Positions 1 through 9,196 are shown, counted from the first letter of the stretch. The stretch: 64,000 nucleotides of DNA from Serratia silvae (GCF_023282985.1 NZ_JAGQDC010000010.1:104136-168135), one strand, 5' to 3'. Notes: a model not told the origin generated them from the sequence alone. Program-made: numbers and translations.

Positions 1-2
1 CC

Positions 3-935
3 GCCGACCTGATCCTGCCTACGGCGATGTGGGTAGAAAAAGAAGGGGCATACGGTAACGCCGAGCGTCGTACTCAGTTCTGGCATCAGCAGGTGAAAGC
101 ACCGGGCGAGGCCAAGTCTGACCTGTGGCAGTTGGTGGAATTTGCCAAACGCTTCAAGGTGGAAGAAGTCTGGCCTGCGGAGCTGGTAAACCAGAAGCCG
201 GAATACCGTGGCAAAACCCTGTACGACGTGTTGTTCGTCAATGGTGAAGTGAACAAGTACAAGCTGGAAGAGATCCCGGCCGACCAGTTGAACGACGAGT
301 CGCGCGAGTTCGGCTTCTATATTCAGAAGGGGCTGTTTGAAGAGTATGCCGGGTTCGGCCGTGGTCATGGTCACGATCTGGCGGCCTTTGATATGTACCA
401 TCAGGCGCGCGGCTTACGCTGGCCAGTGGTGGATGGCAAAGAAACCCTGTGGCGCTACCGCGAAGGGACCGATCCTTATGTGAAGGCCGGTGAAAGCGTG
501 CGCTTCTATGGCAAGCCAGACGGTAAAGCGGTGATCTTCGCACTGCCGTTCGAACCTGCGGCAGAAAGCCCGGATCAGGAATACGATCTGTGGTTGTCCA
601 CTGGCCGCGTGCTGGAACATTGGCACACCGGTTCAATGACGCGCCGGGTGCCAGAGCTGCACAGAGCCTTCCCTGAGGCGGTGCTGTTTATCCATCCGCT
701 GGACGCCAAGAGCCGTAATCTACGCCGTGGCGACAAGGTGAAGGTACTGTCACGCCGTGGTGAAGTAGTGAGCATCGTCGAAACCCGTGGCCGTAACCGC
801 CCGCCGAAAGGTCTGGTGTATATGCCATTCTTTGATGCCGCGCAGTTGGTCAATAACCTGACGCTGGATGCCACCGATCCGCTGTCGAAAGAGACCGACT
901 ATAAGAAGTGTGCGGTAAAACTGGAGAAGGTATAA
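3..935 (+). CDS. napA: Periplasmic nitrate reductase catalytic subunit NapA (3' part)
   Basis: C-terminal about 310 residues of the molybdopterin-containing subunit that reduces nitrate to nitrite in the periplasm. The open frame enters from the window edge and reads the NapA-type segment [18 protein letters not shown], followed by the molydopterin-dinucleotide-binding C-terminal domain ([20 protein letters not shown], around residue 190 of this fragment). The first 500 or so residues, including the Tat signal and the [4Fe-4S] Cys motif, lie outside the window. napG follows after 10 bases and the gene order A-G-H-B-C is that of the E. coli nap operon. The 5' end is missing only because the window starts here; nothing suggests a broken gene. 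Confidence 0.96.
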   Translation, partial: ADLILPTAMWVEKEGAYGNAERRTQFWHQQVKAPGEAKSDLWQLVEFAKRFKVEEVWPAELVNQKPEYRGKTLYDVLFVNGEVNKYKLEEIPADQLNDESREFGFYIQKGLFEEYAGFGRGHGHDLAAFDMYHQARGLRWPVVDGKETLWRYREGTDPYVKAGESVRFYGKPDGKAVIFALPFEPAAESPDQEYDLWLSTGRVLEHWHTGSMTRRVPELHRAFPEAVLFIHPLDAKSRNLRRGDKVKVLSRRGEVVSIVETRGRNRPPKGLVYMPFFDAAQLVNNLTLDATDPLSKETDYKKCAVKLEKV

Positions 936-945
936 GGCCAACGGA

Positions 946-1698
946 ATGAGCCAGCAACGAGATAAAACACCGGCCCGGCGTCGCTTCCTACGGGATGCGG
1001 CTCGCAGTGTGGCGGGATTGGCAGGGATAGGCGTACTGCTGGGGCTGCAACAAAAGCAGTCTCAGGCACGTGATGGCCTGGCCCTGCGGCCGCCAGGAGC
1101 ACTGGCCGAGGGGGCGTTTGATAGCGCCTGCATTCGCTGTGGTCAGTGTGTGCAAGCTTGCCCGTACCAGACGCTGAAACTGGCGACGCTGTTGTCGCCG
1201 AGGGCGGCAGGAACGCCGTACTTTGTGGCGCGGGATATCCCTTGCGAGATGTGTGAAGACATCCCGTGTGTGGTGGCCTGCCCGAGCGGTGCGCTGGATC
1301 CGAACCTGACGGATATCGATCAGGCGCGGATGGGGCTGGCGGTGTTGCTGGATCATGAAAACTGTCTGAACTGGCAGGGGCTGCGTTGCGATGTGTGTTA
1401 CCGCGTTTGCCCGCAGATCGACAAGGCCATCACCTTGGAACTGCAACACAACGAACGTACCGGCAAGCACGCCATGTTTCTACCGACGGTTCACAGCCAG
1501 GATTGTACCGGTTGTGGCAAGTGTGAGCAGGCTTGTGTGCTTGAGCAGGCGGCGATCAAGGTGTTACCGATGGAACTGGCGCGTGGCCAATTGGGTGAAC
1601 ACTATCGCTGGGGCTGGCAGGAAAAGCAGCGTGCAGGGCATTCACTGGTGCCGGAAGGCCTCACATTGCCGGCACGTGGCGTAAAGGGAGGTGAATGA
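946..1698 (+). CDS. napG: Ferredoxin-type protein NapG
   Basis: Periplasm-facing iron-sulfur protein that, with NapH, passes electrons from quinol to the Nap reductase. The 250 residues begin with a twin-arginine signal ([17 protein letters not shown], about residues 12-28). Four cysteine clusters typical of [4Fe-4S] binding follow: [35 protein letters not shown] and [12 protein letters not shown]. It starts 10 bases after the napA stop and its stop overlaps the napH start (ATGA), so translation is probably coupled. Length and motif order fit the MauM/NapG family. Confidence 0.96.
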   Translation: MSQQRDKTPARRRFLRDAARSVAGLAGIGVLLGLQQKQSQARDGLALRPPGALAEGAFDSACIRCGQCVQACPYQTLKLATLLSPRAAGTPYFVARDIPCEMCEDIPCVVACPSGALDPNLTDIDQARMGLAVLLDHENCLNWQGLRCDVCYRVCPQIDKAITLELQHNERTGKHAMFLPTVHSQDCTGCGKCEQACVLEQAAIKVLPMELARGQLGEHYRWGWQEKQRAGHSLVPEGLTLPARGVKGGE

Positions 1699-2606
1699 TG
1701 GCTAATCCAGTCGCTGAAGCCGGGCGTGATGCGCGTCTGCGCCATGGCTGGTTGCGCAGCAACCGCTTCCTGATCCTGCGCCGTTGCAGCCAACTGTTGA
1801 TCTTGTTGATGTTTCTCTCCGGGCCGCTGTGGGGCATCTGGATCCTGCGTGGCAACTACAGCGCCAGCCTATTGGCGGAGACGGTACCGTTAACGGATCC
1901 GTTGATGATGCTGGAAAGCCTGTTGGCCGGGCATTGGCCAGCCTGGCTGGTATGGGTAGGCGCGGTAGTGGTGCTGATTTATGGTCTGATCGGTAATCGG
2001 GTGTTTTGCGGCTGGGTTTGCCCGGTCAACCCGGTGACCGATCTGGCGGCCTGGCTGCGGCGCAAGTTAGGTTTGCGCCAATCGGCCAGCCTGCCTCGTT
2101 CCCTGCGCTACGGCATCTTGCTTGTCGTGCTGGTTGGCAGCGCCGTAAGTGGCACGCTGATCTGGGAATGGATTAATCCGGTTGCCCTGATGGGGCGCGG
2201 GCTGATCCACGGCAGTGGGGAGGGGCTATTAGTTTGGCTGAAGGGGTTGGGTGCCGCATTTGGTGCAGGCATCTGGCTGATTGTGGCGCTGTTTCTGTTC
2301 GATCTGCTGGTGGTCGAACACGGCTGGTGTGGCCATCTTTGCCCAATGGGTGCGCTGTATGGCGCCATTGGTAGCCAGGGCATGGTGCAGATCAGCGCAG
2401 AGCAGCGTGATAACTGTACCCGCTGCATGGATTGTTTTCATGTTTGCCCAGAACCGCAGATCCTGCGTGAGCCGTTATTAGTAAAAAAAGGCACACCACG
2501 GGTTGCCAGTGATGCCTGTATTGCCTGCGGACGTTGTATCGACGTTTGTGCAGAAAACGTATTCGAAATTAAGAGCAAATTTCATTATTCGGGAGCCAAA
2601 AAATGA
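1695..2606 (+). CDS. napH: Quinol dehydrogenase membrane subunit NapH
   Basis: Inner-membrane partner of NapG in ubiquinol oxidation for nitrate reduction. The 303-residue protein has about four hydrophobic segments (for example around residues 30-50, 75-100, 135-160 and 185-215), two cytoplasmic Cys motifs ([10 protein letters not shown] and GHLCPMG) and two C-terminal [4Fe-4S] clusters ([24 protein letters not shown]). A strong ribosome site (GGGAGGTGA) precedes two adjacent ATGs at 1695 and 1698; either could be used. It overlaps napG by 4 bases and napB by 4 bases. Confidence 0.96.
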   Translation: MMANPVAEAGRDARLRHGWLRSNRFLILRRCSQLLILLMFLSGPLWGIWILRGNYSASLLAETVPLTDPLMMLESLLAGHWPAWLVWVGAVVVLIYGLIGNRVFCGWVCPVNPVTDLAAWLRRKLGLRQSASLPRSLRYGILLVVLVGSAVSGTLIWEWINPVALMGRGLIHGSGEGLLVWLKGLGAAFGAGIWLIVALFLFDLLVVEHGWCGHLCPMGALYGAIGSQGMVQISAEQRDNCTRCMDCFHVCPEPQILREPLLVKKGTPRVASDACIACGRCIDVCAENVFEIKSKFHYSGAKK

Positions 2607-3052
2607 CCAGCAATGTCCTGAAAAAGCAGCTTTCCCTGTGGGGCGCACTGTTAACACTGGTAGTTGCCAGTGCCGCGTTTGCCGCCAGTGATGTCGATCT
2701 CAAGCAATCGCCAGAGGTTTCCGGCACGGCTGAAGGGCAGATAAAAATGCCCAAGCAGCAGGAAAAGATGGCGCTAAACTATGTCAATCAGCCGCCGATG
2801 ATCCCACACAGCGTCGACGGCTACCAGATTAGCAAAAACACTAACCGCTGCTTGCAGTGCCACGGCGTGGAGCACTATCGCACCACCGGCGCACCGCGTA
2901 TCAGCCCGACACACTTTATGGACAGCGATGGCAAGGTGCTGGGGGAAGTCGCTCCACGGCGTTATTTCTGTCTGCAATGCCACGTACCACAAACCGATGC
3001 GGCACCAATCATCGGCAATGATTTCAAGCCTATGCAGGGCTTTGGGCACTAA
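2603..3052 (+). CDS. napB: Diheme cytochrome c subunit NapB
   Basis: Small periplasmic cytochrome that hands electrons from NapC to NapA. The 149 residues start with a Sec signal peptide (hydrophobic core about residues 13-27, ending AFA) and carry exactly two CXXCH heme motifs, both CLQCH, near residues 87 and 127, as expected for NapB. The start overlaps the napH stop by 4 bases and has a GGAG site just upstream. Haem attachment would need the Ccm system, which is not in this window. Confidence 0.96.
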   Translation: MTSNVLKKQLSLWGALLTLVVASAAFAASDVDLKQSPEVSGTAEGQIKMPKQQEKMALNYVNQPPMIPHSVDGYQISKNTNRCLQCHGVEHYRTTGAPRISPTHFMDSDGKVLGEVAPRRYFCLQCHVPQTDAAPIIGNDFKPMQGFGH

Positions 3053-3063
3053 GCGGGGGAGCT

Positions 3064-3681
3064 ATGGCCGAACGTAATACCACAACATCCGAGAAAAAGG
3101 CCGGACCGATCCGTCGTCTATGGCGCTGGTGGCGCAGGCCGAGCAGGCTGGCCCTGGGGACTTTGCTGCTGTTGGGCTTTGTCGCCGGGATCGTTTTCTG
3201 GGGCGGTTTCAACACCGGTATGGAAGCGGCCAACACCGAAAAATTCTGTATCAGCTGCCACGAAATGCGTGAAAATGTCTATGAAGAGTATATGGAGACG
3301 GTGCACTACAACAACCGCAGTGGCGTACGTGCCACCTGCCCAGACTGCCATGTTCCACATGAGTGGGCACCGAAGATGCTGCGTAAGCTGAAGGCCAGTA
3401 AAGAACTGTACGCCAAGGTGTTTGGCATTATCGACACGCCGCAGAAGTTCGAAGAGCATCGTCTGACCATGGCCAGCAACGAATGGGCGCGTATGAAGGC
3501 CAATAACTCGCAGGAGTGTCGTAACTGCCACAACTTCGAGTATATGGATTTCACCGCGCAGAAAACCGTGGCGGCCAAGATGCATGATAAAGCGATAATC
3601 GAAGGCAAAACCTGTATCGATTGCCATAAAGGGATCGCACACAAACTGCCGGACATGCACGGAGTTCCTACCGGATTCTAA
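3064..3681 (+). CDS. napC: Tetraheme cytochrome c NapC
   Basis: Membrane-anchored quinol dehydrogenase of the NapC/NirT family, delivering electrons to NapB/NapA. Its 205 residues have a basic N-terminus, a single transmembrane anchor (about residues 27-48) and four CXXCH motifs: CISCH, CPDCH, CRNCH and CIDCH. A GGGGGAG ribosome site lies 5 bases before the ATG. Last gene of the nap operon here: a strong terminator follows within 20 bases and no ccm genes are attached. Confidence 0.96.
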   Translation: MAERNTTTSEKKAGPIRRLWRWWRRPSRLALGTLLLLGFVAGIVFWGGFNTGMEAANTEKFCISCHEMRENVYEEYMETVHYNNRSGVRATCPDCHVPHEWAPKMLRKLKASKELYAKVFGIIDTPQKFEEHRLTMASNEWARMKANNSQECRNCHNFEYMDFTAQKTVAAKMHDKAIIEGKTCIDCHKGIAHKLPDMHGVPTGF

Positions 3682-3695
3682 CTCTGGTGGATATG

Positions 3696-3731
3696 AACCC
3701 CGCAGCGCTGCAAGGCCTGCGGGGTTTTTTG
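3696..3731 (+). terminator. Rho-independent terminator of the nap operon
   Basis: A 10-bp GC-rich stem (3696-3705 pairing with 3717-3726), loop of 11 bases, then six T. It starts 15 bases after the napC stop. Confidence 0.9.
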
Positions 3732-3804
3732 TTGCAAATCCGCCGTGGCTGCGCTTTGCTAGTGGCCAAAGGTTGCAGTGCGTTGGCTAACGGAAGAAGG
3801 GAAT

Positions 3805-4380
3805 ATGTCGTCAAAAATTGAAAATATCAGAAAGCAGCTGTTATCGGACAATTGGTACGTATTGAATAAATACACCTTTGAGTTAAAACGTAAAAATGGC
3901 GGAACCATCGAACAGGTGCGTGAGGTCTATGACCGCGGCAACGGGGCGACCATTTTGCTGTATAACCGCGCCAAGGGCACCGTGGTGCTGACCAACCAGT
4001 TCCGCATGCCGACCTACGTCAACGGCAATGCCACGGGCATGTTGTTGGAAGCCTGTGCCGGGCTGCTGGATGACGATCAGCCAGAACAGTGCGCCCGCCG
4101 AGAAGCGGTAGAGGAAACCGGTTTTCAGGTTTCGAAGGTGCAAAAGATCTTTGAGGCCTATATGTCACCGGGCGGCGTGACGGAAATCCTTCACTTCTTT
4201 ATTGCCGAGTATCAGGATGACGAGCGTCAAACCAACGGCGGTGGCATTGAGGATGAAGATATTGAAGTGGTGGAGCTGCCGTTTAGCGAGGCAATCGCGA
4301 TGATCGCCGATGGCCGCCTCAAGGATGGCAAAACCATCATGCTGTTGCAGTATTTGCAGATCCATCGGGTGATGGAGTAG
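3805..4380 (+). CDS. nudK: NudK-type GDP-mannose pyrophosphatase
   Basis: Nudix hydrolase that in E. coli cleaves GDP-mannose to GMP and mannose 1-phosphate. The 191 residues closely follow E. coli NudK, with shared blocks [15 protein letters not shown], the Nudix core REAVEETGF (about residues 105-113), YMSPGGVTE and [11 protein letters not shown]. The frame is open from a GTG at 3778, but I choose ATG 3805 because GGAAGAAGGG lies 3-4 bases upstream and the length then equals E. coli NudK. It is convergent with talA, an arrangement I also recall for K-12, where tktB lies between. Confidence 0.93.
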   Translation: MSSKIENIRKQLLSDNWYVLNKYTFELKRKNGGTIEQVREVYDRGNGATILLYNRAKGTVVLTNQFRMPTYVNGNATGMLLEACAGLLDDDQPEQCARREAVEETGFQVSKVQKIFEAYMSPGGVTEILHFFIAEYQDDERQTNGGGIEDEDIEVVELPFSEAIAMIADGRLKDGKTIMLLQYLQIHRVME

Positions 4381-4397
4381 TTTCCGTCACCCCACCT

Positions 4398-4580
4398 TCT
4401 CCCACAGGGAGCTGTCTCTTATACACAACTCGGCATCTTACTGTTTTTTATGGGAATTATTTCAAGCGCATCAATAGGGCACTCGGAAAATTTCTCTTTA
4501 AAATCAGCCTACTATGTTTCTCAAATTACGGCCATTTGACCGCAACTTGAGATGTGTATAAGAGACAGCCCTGTGGGAGA
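4398..4580. repeat. Perfect 12-bp inverted repeat flanking the small element
   Basis: TCTCCCACAGGG at 4398-4409 and its exact complement CCCTGTGGGAGA at 4569-4580 bracket the 157-bp element at 4412. The right arm continues as GAGGGTTAGGGTGAGGGG, a sequence style I recognise from common intergenic palindromes of enterobacteria. The two arms were probably one hairpin between nudK and talA before something was inserted at its tip. Confidence 0.7.
4412..4568. mobile_element. 157-bp miniature element with Tn5/IS50 mosaic-end-like termini
   Basis: The left end is CTGTCTCTTATACACAACT and the right end, read on the minus strand, is CTGTCTCTTATACACATCT, identical to the hyperactive Tn5 mosaic end; the left end differs at one base. 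The interior is AT-rich and has no coding capacity for a transposase, so it looks like a non-autonomous MITE mobilised by an IS4-family (IS50-group) enzyme. No 9-bp direct target duplication is visible: the flanks 4403-4411 and 4569-4577 differ and are instead inverted. Because this end sequence is also used in tagmentation libraries, an assembly artefact must be excluded. Confidence 0.6.
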
Positions 4581-4631
4581 GGGTTAGGGTGAGGGGCGAT
4601 TTATTGCTAATCTCGCTTATTTATCATAATC

Positions 4632-5582
4632 TTACAGCTGTGCTATCAGCATATCTTCCAGCTTCTGCTGGTCGACGGCGAACAGGCGAATGCCTTCGGC
4701 CAACTTCTCAACCGCCATGGCATCCTGGTTATGCAACCAGCGGAACTCCGCCTCGGCCAGTGGCGCAGGCTGATAAAACCCTTCGGTAGACGGCGTCAAT
4801 TTACGTTCGATAGGCTGATTGCTCTGCTTCAACTCTTCCAGCAGGTTTGGCGCAATGGTCAAACGGTCACAGCCCGCCAACGCCAGGATCTGCTCAACCT
4901 TACGGAAGCTGGCGCCCATGATCACGGTCTGATAGCGGTGCTGTTTGTAGTATTCATAAATGGTGCGGACGGACTTCACGCCCGGATCCTGCTCGGCATC
5001 GTAATCGGTCATTGGCTGTCTGGCCTGATACCAATCGTAGATACGGCCAACAAACGGCGAAATCAGATAGACACCGGCTTCGGCGCAGGCACGGGCCTGA
5101 GCAAAGGAGAACAGCAGTGTCAGGTTGGTGTTGATGCCTTCTTTTTCCAGCTCTTCGGCCGCCTTGATCCCTTCCCAGGTGGCTGCCAGCTTGATCAGAA
5201 TGCGGGATTTATCGATCCCCTGGTTTTGATACATGCCGATCAGCTTGCGTGCTTTGGCCACGCACATACCGCGATCGAAGGATAGACGGGCATCCACTTC
5301 GGTGGAGATACGACCCGGCACGCTTTTTAGAATTTCTACCCCTATATTCACCGCCAGTCTGTCACTGGCGTTAATCAGCTGGGTTTCTTTGCTGCTGCCT
5401 TGCTGGCGGGCGTACTCCAGCGCTTCAGTGATCAGCGACTTATACTGCGGTAACGCCGCGGCTTTGAGGATCAACGAAGGGTTGGTGGTGGCATCCTGCG
5501 GTTCGAACTGGCGGATGGATTCGATATCACCGCTGTCGGCAACGACCACGGTCAGCTGTTTCAGTGCGTCTAACTGGTTCAT
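4632..5582 (-). CDS. talA: Transaldolase A
   Basis: Cytosolic transaldolase: moves a dihydroxyacetone unit between sedoheptulose 7-phosphate/glyceraldehyde 3-phosphate and erythrose 4-phosphate/fructose 6-phosphate. The 316 residues match TalA better than TalB ([39 protein letters not shown]). The Schiff-base lysine is K131 in [10 protein letters not shown]; signature DATTNPSL lies at 30-37. In E. coli talA is followed by tktB; here it is followed by the small element and convergent nudK, with no transketolase. Lying next to an RpiB homologue and a possible tetritol pathway, it is well placed to consume erythrose 4-phosphate. Confidence 0.96.
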   Translation of the reverse strand: MNQLDALKQLTVVVADSGDIESIRQFEPQDATTNPSLILKAAALPQYKSLITEALEYARQQGSSKETQLINASDRLAVNIGVEILKSVPGRISTEVDARLSFDRGMCVAKARKLIGMYQNQGIDKSRILIKLAATWEGIKAAEELEKEGINTNLTLLFSFAQARACAEAGVYLISPFVGRIYDWYQARQPMTDYDAEQDPGVKSVRTIYEYYKQHRYQTVIMGASFRKVEQILALAGCDRLTIAPNLLEELKQSNQPIERKLTPSTEGFYQPAPLAEAEFRWLHNQDAMAVEKLAEGIRLFAVDQQKLEDMLIAQL

Positions 5583-5598
5583 TTATAAGCTCCTTGCT

Positions 5599-5790
5599 TA
5601 CCCGTCGTCTTTCAAGCTGCAGCGTTTGCATAACTCAGCCCATCCGTGGGCCTCGCCCCTTCGGGGCCGCTGCAAGCAGCGTTTAAATCTGTTCCTGACA
5701 GATTTATCACTCACCCCAGTCACTTACTAAAGTAAGCTCCTGGGGATGAGCGAACTGGCCGCCTAGCTGCAACTTGAAATCCATAGGGTA
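5599..5790. repeat. Long form of the TACCC...GGGTA intergenic palindrome
   Basis: Begins TACCCGTCGTCTTTCAAGCT and ends CTTGAAATCCATAGGGTA, the same termini as the short copies at 21071, 28419 and 42223, but about 150 bases lie between the two arms, containing smaller palindromes (GCCCCTTCGGGGC at about 5655; CTTACTAAAGTAAG at about 5722). It fills most of the talA-rpiB gap (5583-5956). The rest of that gap, 5791-5956, is AT-rich to mixed and shows nothing I can name. Confidence 0.75.
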
Positions 5791-5956
5791 AAGATAAATA
5801 AGAACGATTTTCATTAATTGTGAAACACCATGCATCATATGGCTGATGAATGAAATGCGCTTTTTCTGATTGTTGCAATGGATAGAAACAATGGAGGGGC
5901 GCAAATGCAGGCTGGCTGCGGGCCCCCCACGCATTGACGCTTTATCGGCATTGGGT

Positions 5957-6415
5957 TCAGCGTTGGCCAACGACCTGTTCGTAATAGCCGATCCTTGCCA
6001 CCTTGGGCGCCGATCCCCCTCCTTCAAATTCAGAGCTCAACCAGGCTTCGACGATCGATTTCGCCAGTTCCTGGCCAATGACGCGTGCGCCAAGCGTGAT
6101 GATTTGTGCATCGTTGCTTTTACGTGCGCGCTGAGCCGAGTAGGTATCATGGCACTGTGCCGCGCGGATCCCCGGGACCTTGTTGGCCACAATGCTCATG
6201 CCAATACCGGTGCCACACAGCAAAATGCCGCGTTGGTGTTTCCCATCCTTAATGCGCTGCGCCACCTGAAAGGCGATATCGGGGTAACCGATGGGGGCCG
6301 TATCGCTTCCCGGTGAGTAGTCGGTGACCGGAATATCGCGCTGTTGCAGAAACGCAACGATCACATTCTTCAGTTCAATGGCGGCATCATCGGCGCCAAT
6401 CGCAATAGGCTGCAT
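5957..6415 (-). CDS. RpiB/LacAB-family sugar-phosphate isomerase
   Basis: Isomerase of the RpiB family, which interconverts aldose and ketose phosphates. The 152 residues carry the family core CGTGIGMSIVANKVPGIRA (the Cys is the usual base) and NDAQIITLGARVIG. At the N-terminus the usual Asp-His pair reads Asp-Asp (GADDAAIELK), suggesting a substrate other than ribose 5-phosphate. RpiB relatives in erythritol/threitol pathways (EryI, DerI, LerI) convert erythrulose phosphates to erythrose 4-phosphate, and the neighbours point that way. I chose ATG 6415 (AGGAG 7 bases upstream) over a frame that opens 24 codons earlier. It is divergent from the dehydrogenase operon. Confidence 0.85.
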   Translation of the reverse strand: MQPIAIGADDAAIELKNVIVAFLQQRDIPVTDYSPGSDTAPIGYPDIAFQVAQRIKDGKHQRGILLCGTGIGMSIVANKVPGIRAAQCHDTYSAQRARKSNDAQIITLGARVIGQELAKSIVEAWLSSEFEGGGSAPKVARIGYYEQVVGQR

Positions 6416-6498
6416 AACACATCTCCTGCTGGTCAAGGGTAAGGCTGACGATCCCCGGTGGCGCGTCATGACTATTACCATAACCATGATTTATCAAA

Positions 6499-6514
6499 TG
6501 TTCAATTGATGTTC
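6499..6514. promoter_or_regulatory. Candidate operator 1, TGTTC-N6-TGTTC
   Basis: TGTTCAATTGATGTTC: two TGTTC units 11 bp apart, one helical turn, about 84 bases before the isomerase start. The same arrangement recurs at 6681. Binding by the SorC-type regulator is inferred. Confidence 0.5.
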
Positions 6515-6680
6515 ATTTGTTTTTGTTTTTGTTAGGGAGGGATGGCCACTAAAGGTGATTGATATCACGAATAAATCGGCTTAAAGGCCTTTTAGATGAC
6601 TTTTAGAGGGCTTATTGAGCAGGATCACAATTTCAAAGGTTGGTGGTGGGCAAACATGTTGAGAGTATGTAGTGTTTATT

Positions 6681-6696
6681 TGTTCCTTGTATGTTC
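6681..6696. promoter_or_regulatory. Candidate operator 2, TGTTC-N6-TGTTC
   Basis: TGTTCCTTGTATGTTC, same 11-bp spaced pair as at 6499, ending 39 bases before the dehydrogenase start. Outside the TGTTC units the two copies differ, which suggests a constrained motif and not a simple duplication. Confidence 0.5.
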
Positions 6697-6735
6697 TTAT
6701 GATCATAAAAATAAACCCTACCCGAGGATAGAACT

Positions 6736-7848
6736 ATGTGTCAGAACTGCGTAACAGCGGCAAACATGGCCGAAGGCATTCCTGAAACCATGAAAGCGGT
6801 CGTGGCCTATGCCCCGAAGGACTATCGCCTGGAGCTTGTGGCGGTACCGAAAATTGGCCCGAAAGAGATCCTGGTGAAAGTTGAAGCCTGTGGCATTTGC
6901 GCCGGCGACGTTAAAGCGTTTGAAGGGGCCGCCAGCTTTTGGGGGGATGAAAAACAGCCGGCTTACATCAAAGCGCCGATGATCCCTGGCCACGAATTTA
7001 TCGGCCACGTGGTGGGCTATGGTGAAGGCGTTGAGGGATTTAAGCTGGGCGATCGGGTGATCTCTGAACAGATTGTCCCCTGCTGGCAATGCCGCTTCTG
7101 TAACCGTGGCCAGTATTGGATGTGTGAGAAACACGATCTGTACGGCTTCCAGAAAAACGTTAATGGCGGCATGGCGGAATACATGAAGTTCACCAAAGAG
7201 GCCATCAACTATCACGTCCCTGCGGATATGCCGATCGAGGACGCCATTCTGATCGAACCCTATGCCTGTTCTTTCCATGCGGTACAGCGCGCCAACATCA
7301 AACTGGGTGACGTGGTGGTGCTGGCGGGGGCCGGAACGCTGGGTTTGGGGATGATCGGGGCGATTAAAAAATCCGGCCCATCAAAGCTGGTGGTGCTCGA
7401 TCTGTCTGACGATCGCCTGGCGTTGGCGAAAGAATTTGGTGCCGACGTTGTGCTGAACCCCCTGCGTGATGATGTGATGGCGATCGTTAAGGGTATGACC
7501 GAAGGCTACGGCTGCGATATCTACATTGAAGCCACTGGCGCGCAGCAATCTGTCGAACAGGGGCTGATGCTGATCCGCAAATTGGGCACCTTTGTCGAGT
7601 TCTCGGTGTTTAAAGATCCGGTGACCGTCGATTGGAGCATCATCAGTGATCGTAAGGAGCTGGACGTGCTGGGATCGCACCTGGGCCCTTATTGTTATCC
7701 GTTGGTGATCGAAGGGATCCGCAATGGCGATCTGCCCACCAAAGGCGTCGTCACCCAAACATTGCCGCTTGAACAGTTTGCTGAAGGTTTCGCCATGATG
7801 AAACGGGGCGTCGGCTCAATCAAAGTGGTGCTCAACCCGAATCTGTAA
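6736..7848 (+). CDS. Zn-dependent polyol dehydrogenase, erythritol/L-threitol dehydrogenase-like
   Basis: Medium-chain, zinc-dependent alcohol dehydrogenase predicted to oxidise a four-carbon polyol to erythrulose with NAD. Catalytic Zn ligands lie in EACGICAGD and IPGHEFIG; a structural Zn site is CWQCRFCNRGQYWMC; the NAD fold has GAGTLGLG near residue 196. From memory it resembles the Mycobacterium EltD protein closely (FWGDE, SEQIVPCW, HDLYGF, DVLGSHLGPYC). ATG 6736 has GAGGA 8 bases upstream; an internal ATG at 6766 is possible. First gene of an operon of five or six. Substrate remains inferred; xylitol or another polyol cannot be ruled out. Confidence 0.82.
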   Translation: MCQNCVTAANMAEGIPETMKAVVAYAPKDYRLELVAVPKIGPKEILVKVEACGICAGDVKAFEGAASFWGDEKQPAYIKAPMIPGHEFIGHVVGYGEGVEGFKLGDRVISEQIVPCWQCRFCNRGQYWMCEKHDLYGFQKNVNGGMAEYMKFTKEAINYHVPADMPIEDAILIEPYACSFHAVQRANIKLGDVVVLAGAGTLGLGMIGAIKKSGPSKLVVLDLSDDRLALAKEFGADVVLNPLRDDVMAIVKGMTEGYGCDIYIEATGAQQSVEQGLMLIRKLGTFVEFSVFKDPVTVDWSIISDRKELDVLGSHLGPYCYPLVIEGIRNGDLPTKGVVTQTLPLEQFAEGFAMMKRGVGSIKVVLNPNL

Positions 7849-7914
7849 TGCCTGCATCATTCTTCGGGTGCGGGCTAGCCTGCGCCTCCACAATTCAATG
7901 TGCTGGGGTGTTTT

Positions 7915-9174
7915 ATGCTGAATGGACTGATTCATCGCATTGGTCTTTCACCAAAATTAATGCTCGGTTATGCCGGTGTGTTGGTCTTTATGATGGGGGA
8001 AGGGCTGGAACAAGGCTGGCTTTCACCTTATCTGATCGGCAAAGGCTTAACCATTCAGGAGTCTGCGCTGCTGTTTAGCGTTTACGGCTTTGCTGCGGCA
8101 ATAGCCGCCTGGTTTTCCGGCGTACTGGCAGAAATCTTTACCGCTCGCCGCGTCATGCTGGCTGGATTGTTGCTGTTCTTGCTGGGGTCGGTGTGTTTTC
8201 TGGTGTGGGGATTACCCAGTAATAACCTGTCGGTGATGATACCGACCTATGCGCTGCGTGGGTTGGGCTATCCCCTGTTTGCCTATGGTTTTCTGGTGTG
8301 GGTCGCTTATGAGGCTCCGCCGGAAAGGTTAGGTTCTGCCGTGGGGATTTTCTGGTTTGTTTACAGCGGTGGGTTGAGCGTACTGGGTGTGCTCTACTCC
8401 AGCATCATGCTGCCGTTCTTGGGGGAAATTCACACCTTATGGAGCGCATTAATCTTTGTGGTACTCGGGGCGATGATCGCACTGATGCTTAACCGCACTC
8501 CTGGCCATACCGAAGTGGGGGACAAGCAAAAAGCCTCCCTCAGTTATGTGCTAAAGGGGATCACCATTGCGTTTGAGAACCCGAAAATCGGCCTGGGTGG
8601 CATTGTCCGCACCATCAATACCTCTGCGGCGTACGGATTCGTGGTGTTTATGCCGATGTACATGATGGATCTGGGGTTTAGCCGCACTGACTGGCTACAG
8701 ATGTATGCGGCACTGTGGACGGTGAACATTATTTTCAACCTGATCTTTGGGGTGATCAGCGACGGTTTGGGCTGGCGTAACGTCGTCATGTGGTTCGGTT
8801 GTGTCGGCTGCGCCATCACCACGCTGATGTTCTATTACGTGCCTTATTTCCTTGGCCCCAATTTTATGCTGACCGTCGTGGCCGCCGGGCTGTTCGGTGC
8901 TTGCCTGGCGGCCTTTGTGCCTCTTTCGGCCATTATGCCAATGCTGGCCCCGGAGAATAAAGGTGCTGCCATGTCGATCCTGAATCTCGGCGCGGGTTTG
9001 AGCACTTTCGTTGGCCCGGCAGTGGTAGGGTTGTTTATCGGCAGCTTGGGGAGCAGTGGGGTGATTTGGATTTTCACCGGCCTGTATTTGTTCAGCGGCG
9101 TATTGATGAAATATGTCACCTTGCCTAAAGCCGTGCCTGCCGCCGTGGAAGAAAATCATCATAGCTTGGCGTAA
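7915..9174 (+). CDS. MFS polyol transporter, RbtT/DalT/CsbX type
   Basis: Proton-coupled sugar-alcohol uptake protein with about 12 membrane segments over 419 residues. It resembles Klebsiella ribitol and D-arabinitol permeases in several places: SVYGFAAAIAAWFSGVLAE, YALRGLGYPLFAYGFLVW, FWFVYSGGLSVLG, VRTINTSAAYGFVVFMP and GAAMSILNLGAGLS. The frame also has ATG at 7900, but GGGGTG lies before 7915, so I prefer that start. Located between the dehydrogenase and SDR genes, it most likely imports the operon's substrate. E. coli K-12 lacks such a gene at this position. Confidence 0.85.
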   Translation: MLNGLIHRIGLSPKLMLGYAGVLVFMMGEGLEQGWLSPYLIGKGLTIQESALLFSVYGFAAAIAAWFSGVLAEIFTARRVMLAGLLLFLLGSVCFLVWGLPSNNLSVMIPTYALRGLGYPLFAYGFLVWVAYEAPPERLGSAVGIFWFVYSGGLSVLGVLYSSIMLPFLGEIHTLWSALIFVVLGAMIALMLNRTPGHTEVGDKQKASLSYVLKGITIAFENPKIGLGGIVRTINTSAAYGFVVFMPMYMMDLGFSRTDWLQMYAALWTVNIIFNLIFGVISDGLGWRNVVMWFGCVGCAITTLMFYYVPYFLGPNFMLTVVAAGLFGACLAAFVPLSAIMPMLAPENKGAAMSILNLGAGLSTFVGPAVVGLFIGSLGSSGVIWIFTGLYLFSGVLMKYVTLPKAVPAAVEENHHSLA

Positions 9175-9196
9175 CTAACAGTTGAGGGAGTTTTCT

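Larger units (their letters stand above)
6416..6735. promoter_or_regulatory. Divergent control region of the polyol locus
   Basis: 320 bases between rpiB-like gene and dehydrogenase, the only place where both promoters can lie. It is AT-rich and contains two copies of TGTTC-N6-TGTTC (6499-6514 and 6681-6696), one near each promoter, as well as ATTGATATCA-like dyads around 6560 and TTATGATCATAA at 6697-6708. A SorC-family regulator is encoded at the end of the operon and is the obvious candidate to bind here. Confidence 0.6.

Noticed and set aside
3778..3804. Upstream GTG start for nudK
   Set aside because: ATG 3805 has a much better ribosome site and gives the length of E. coli NudK.
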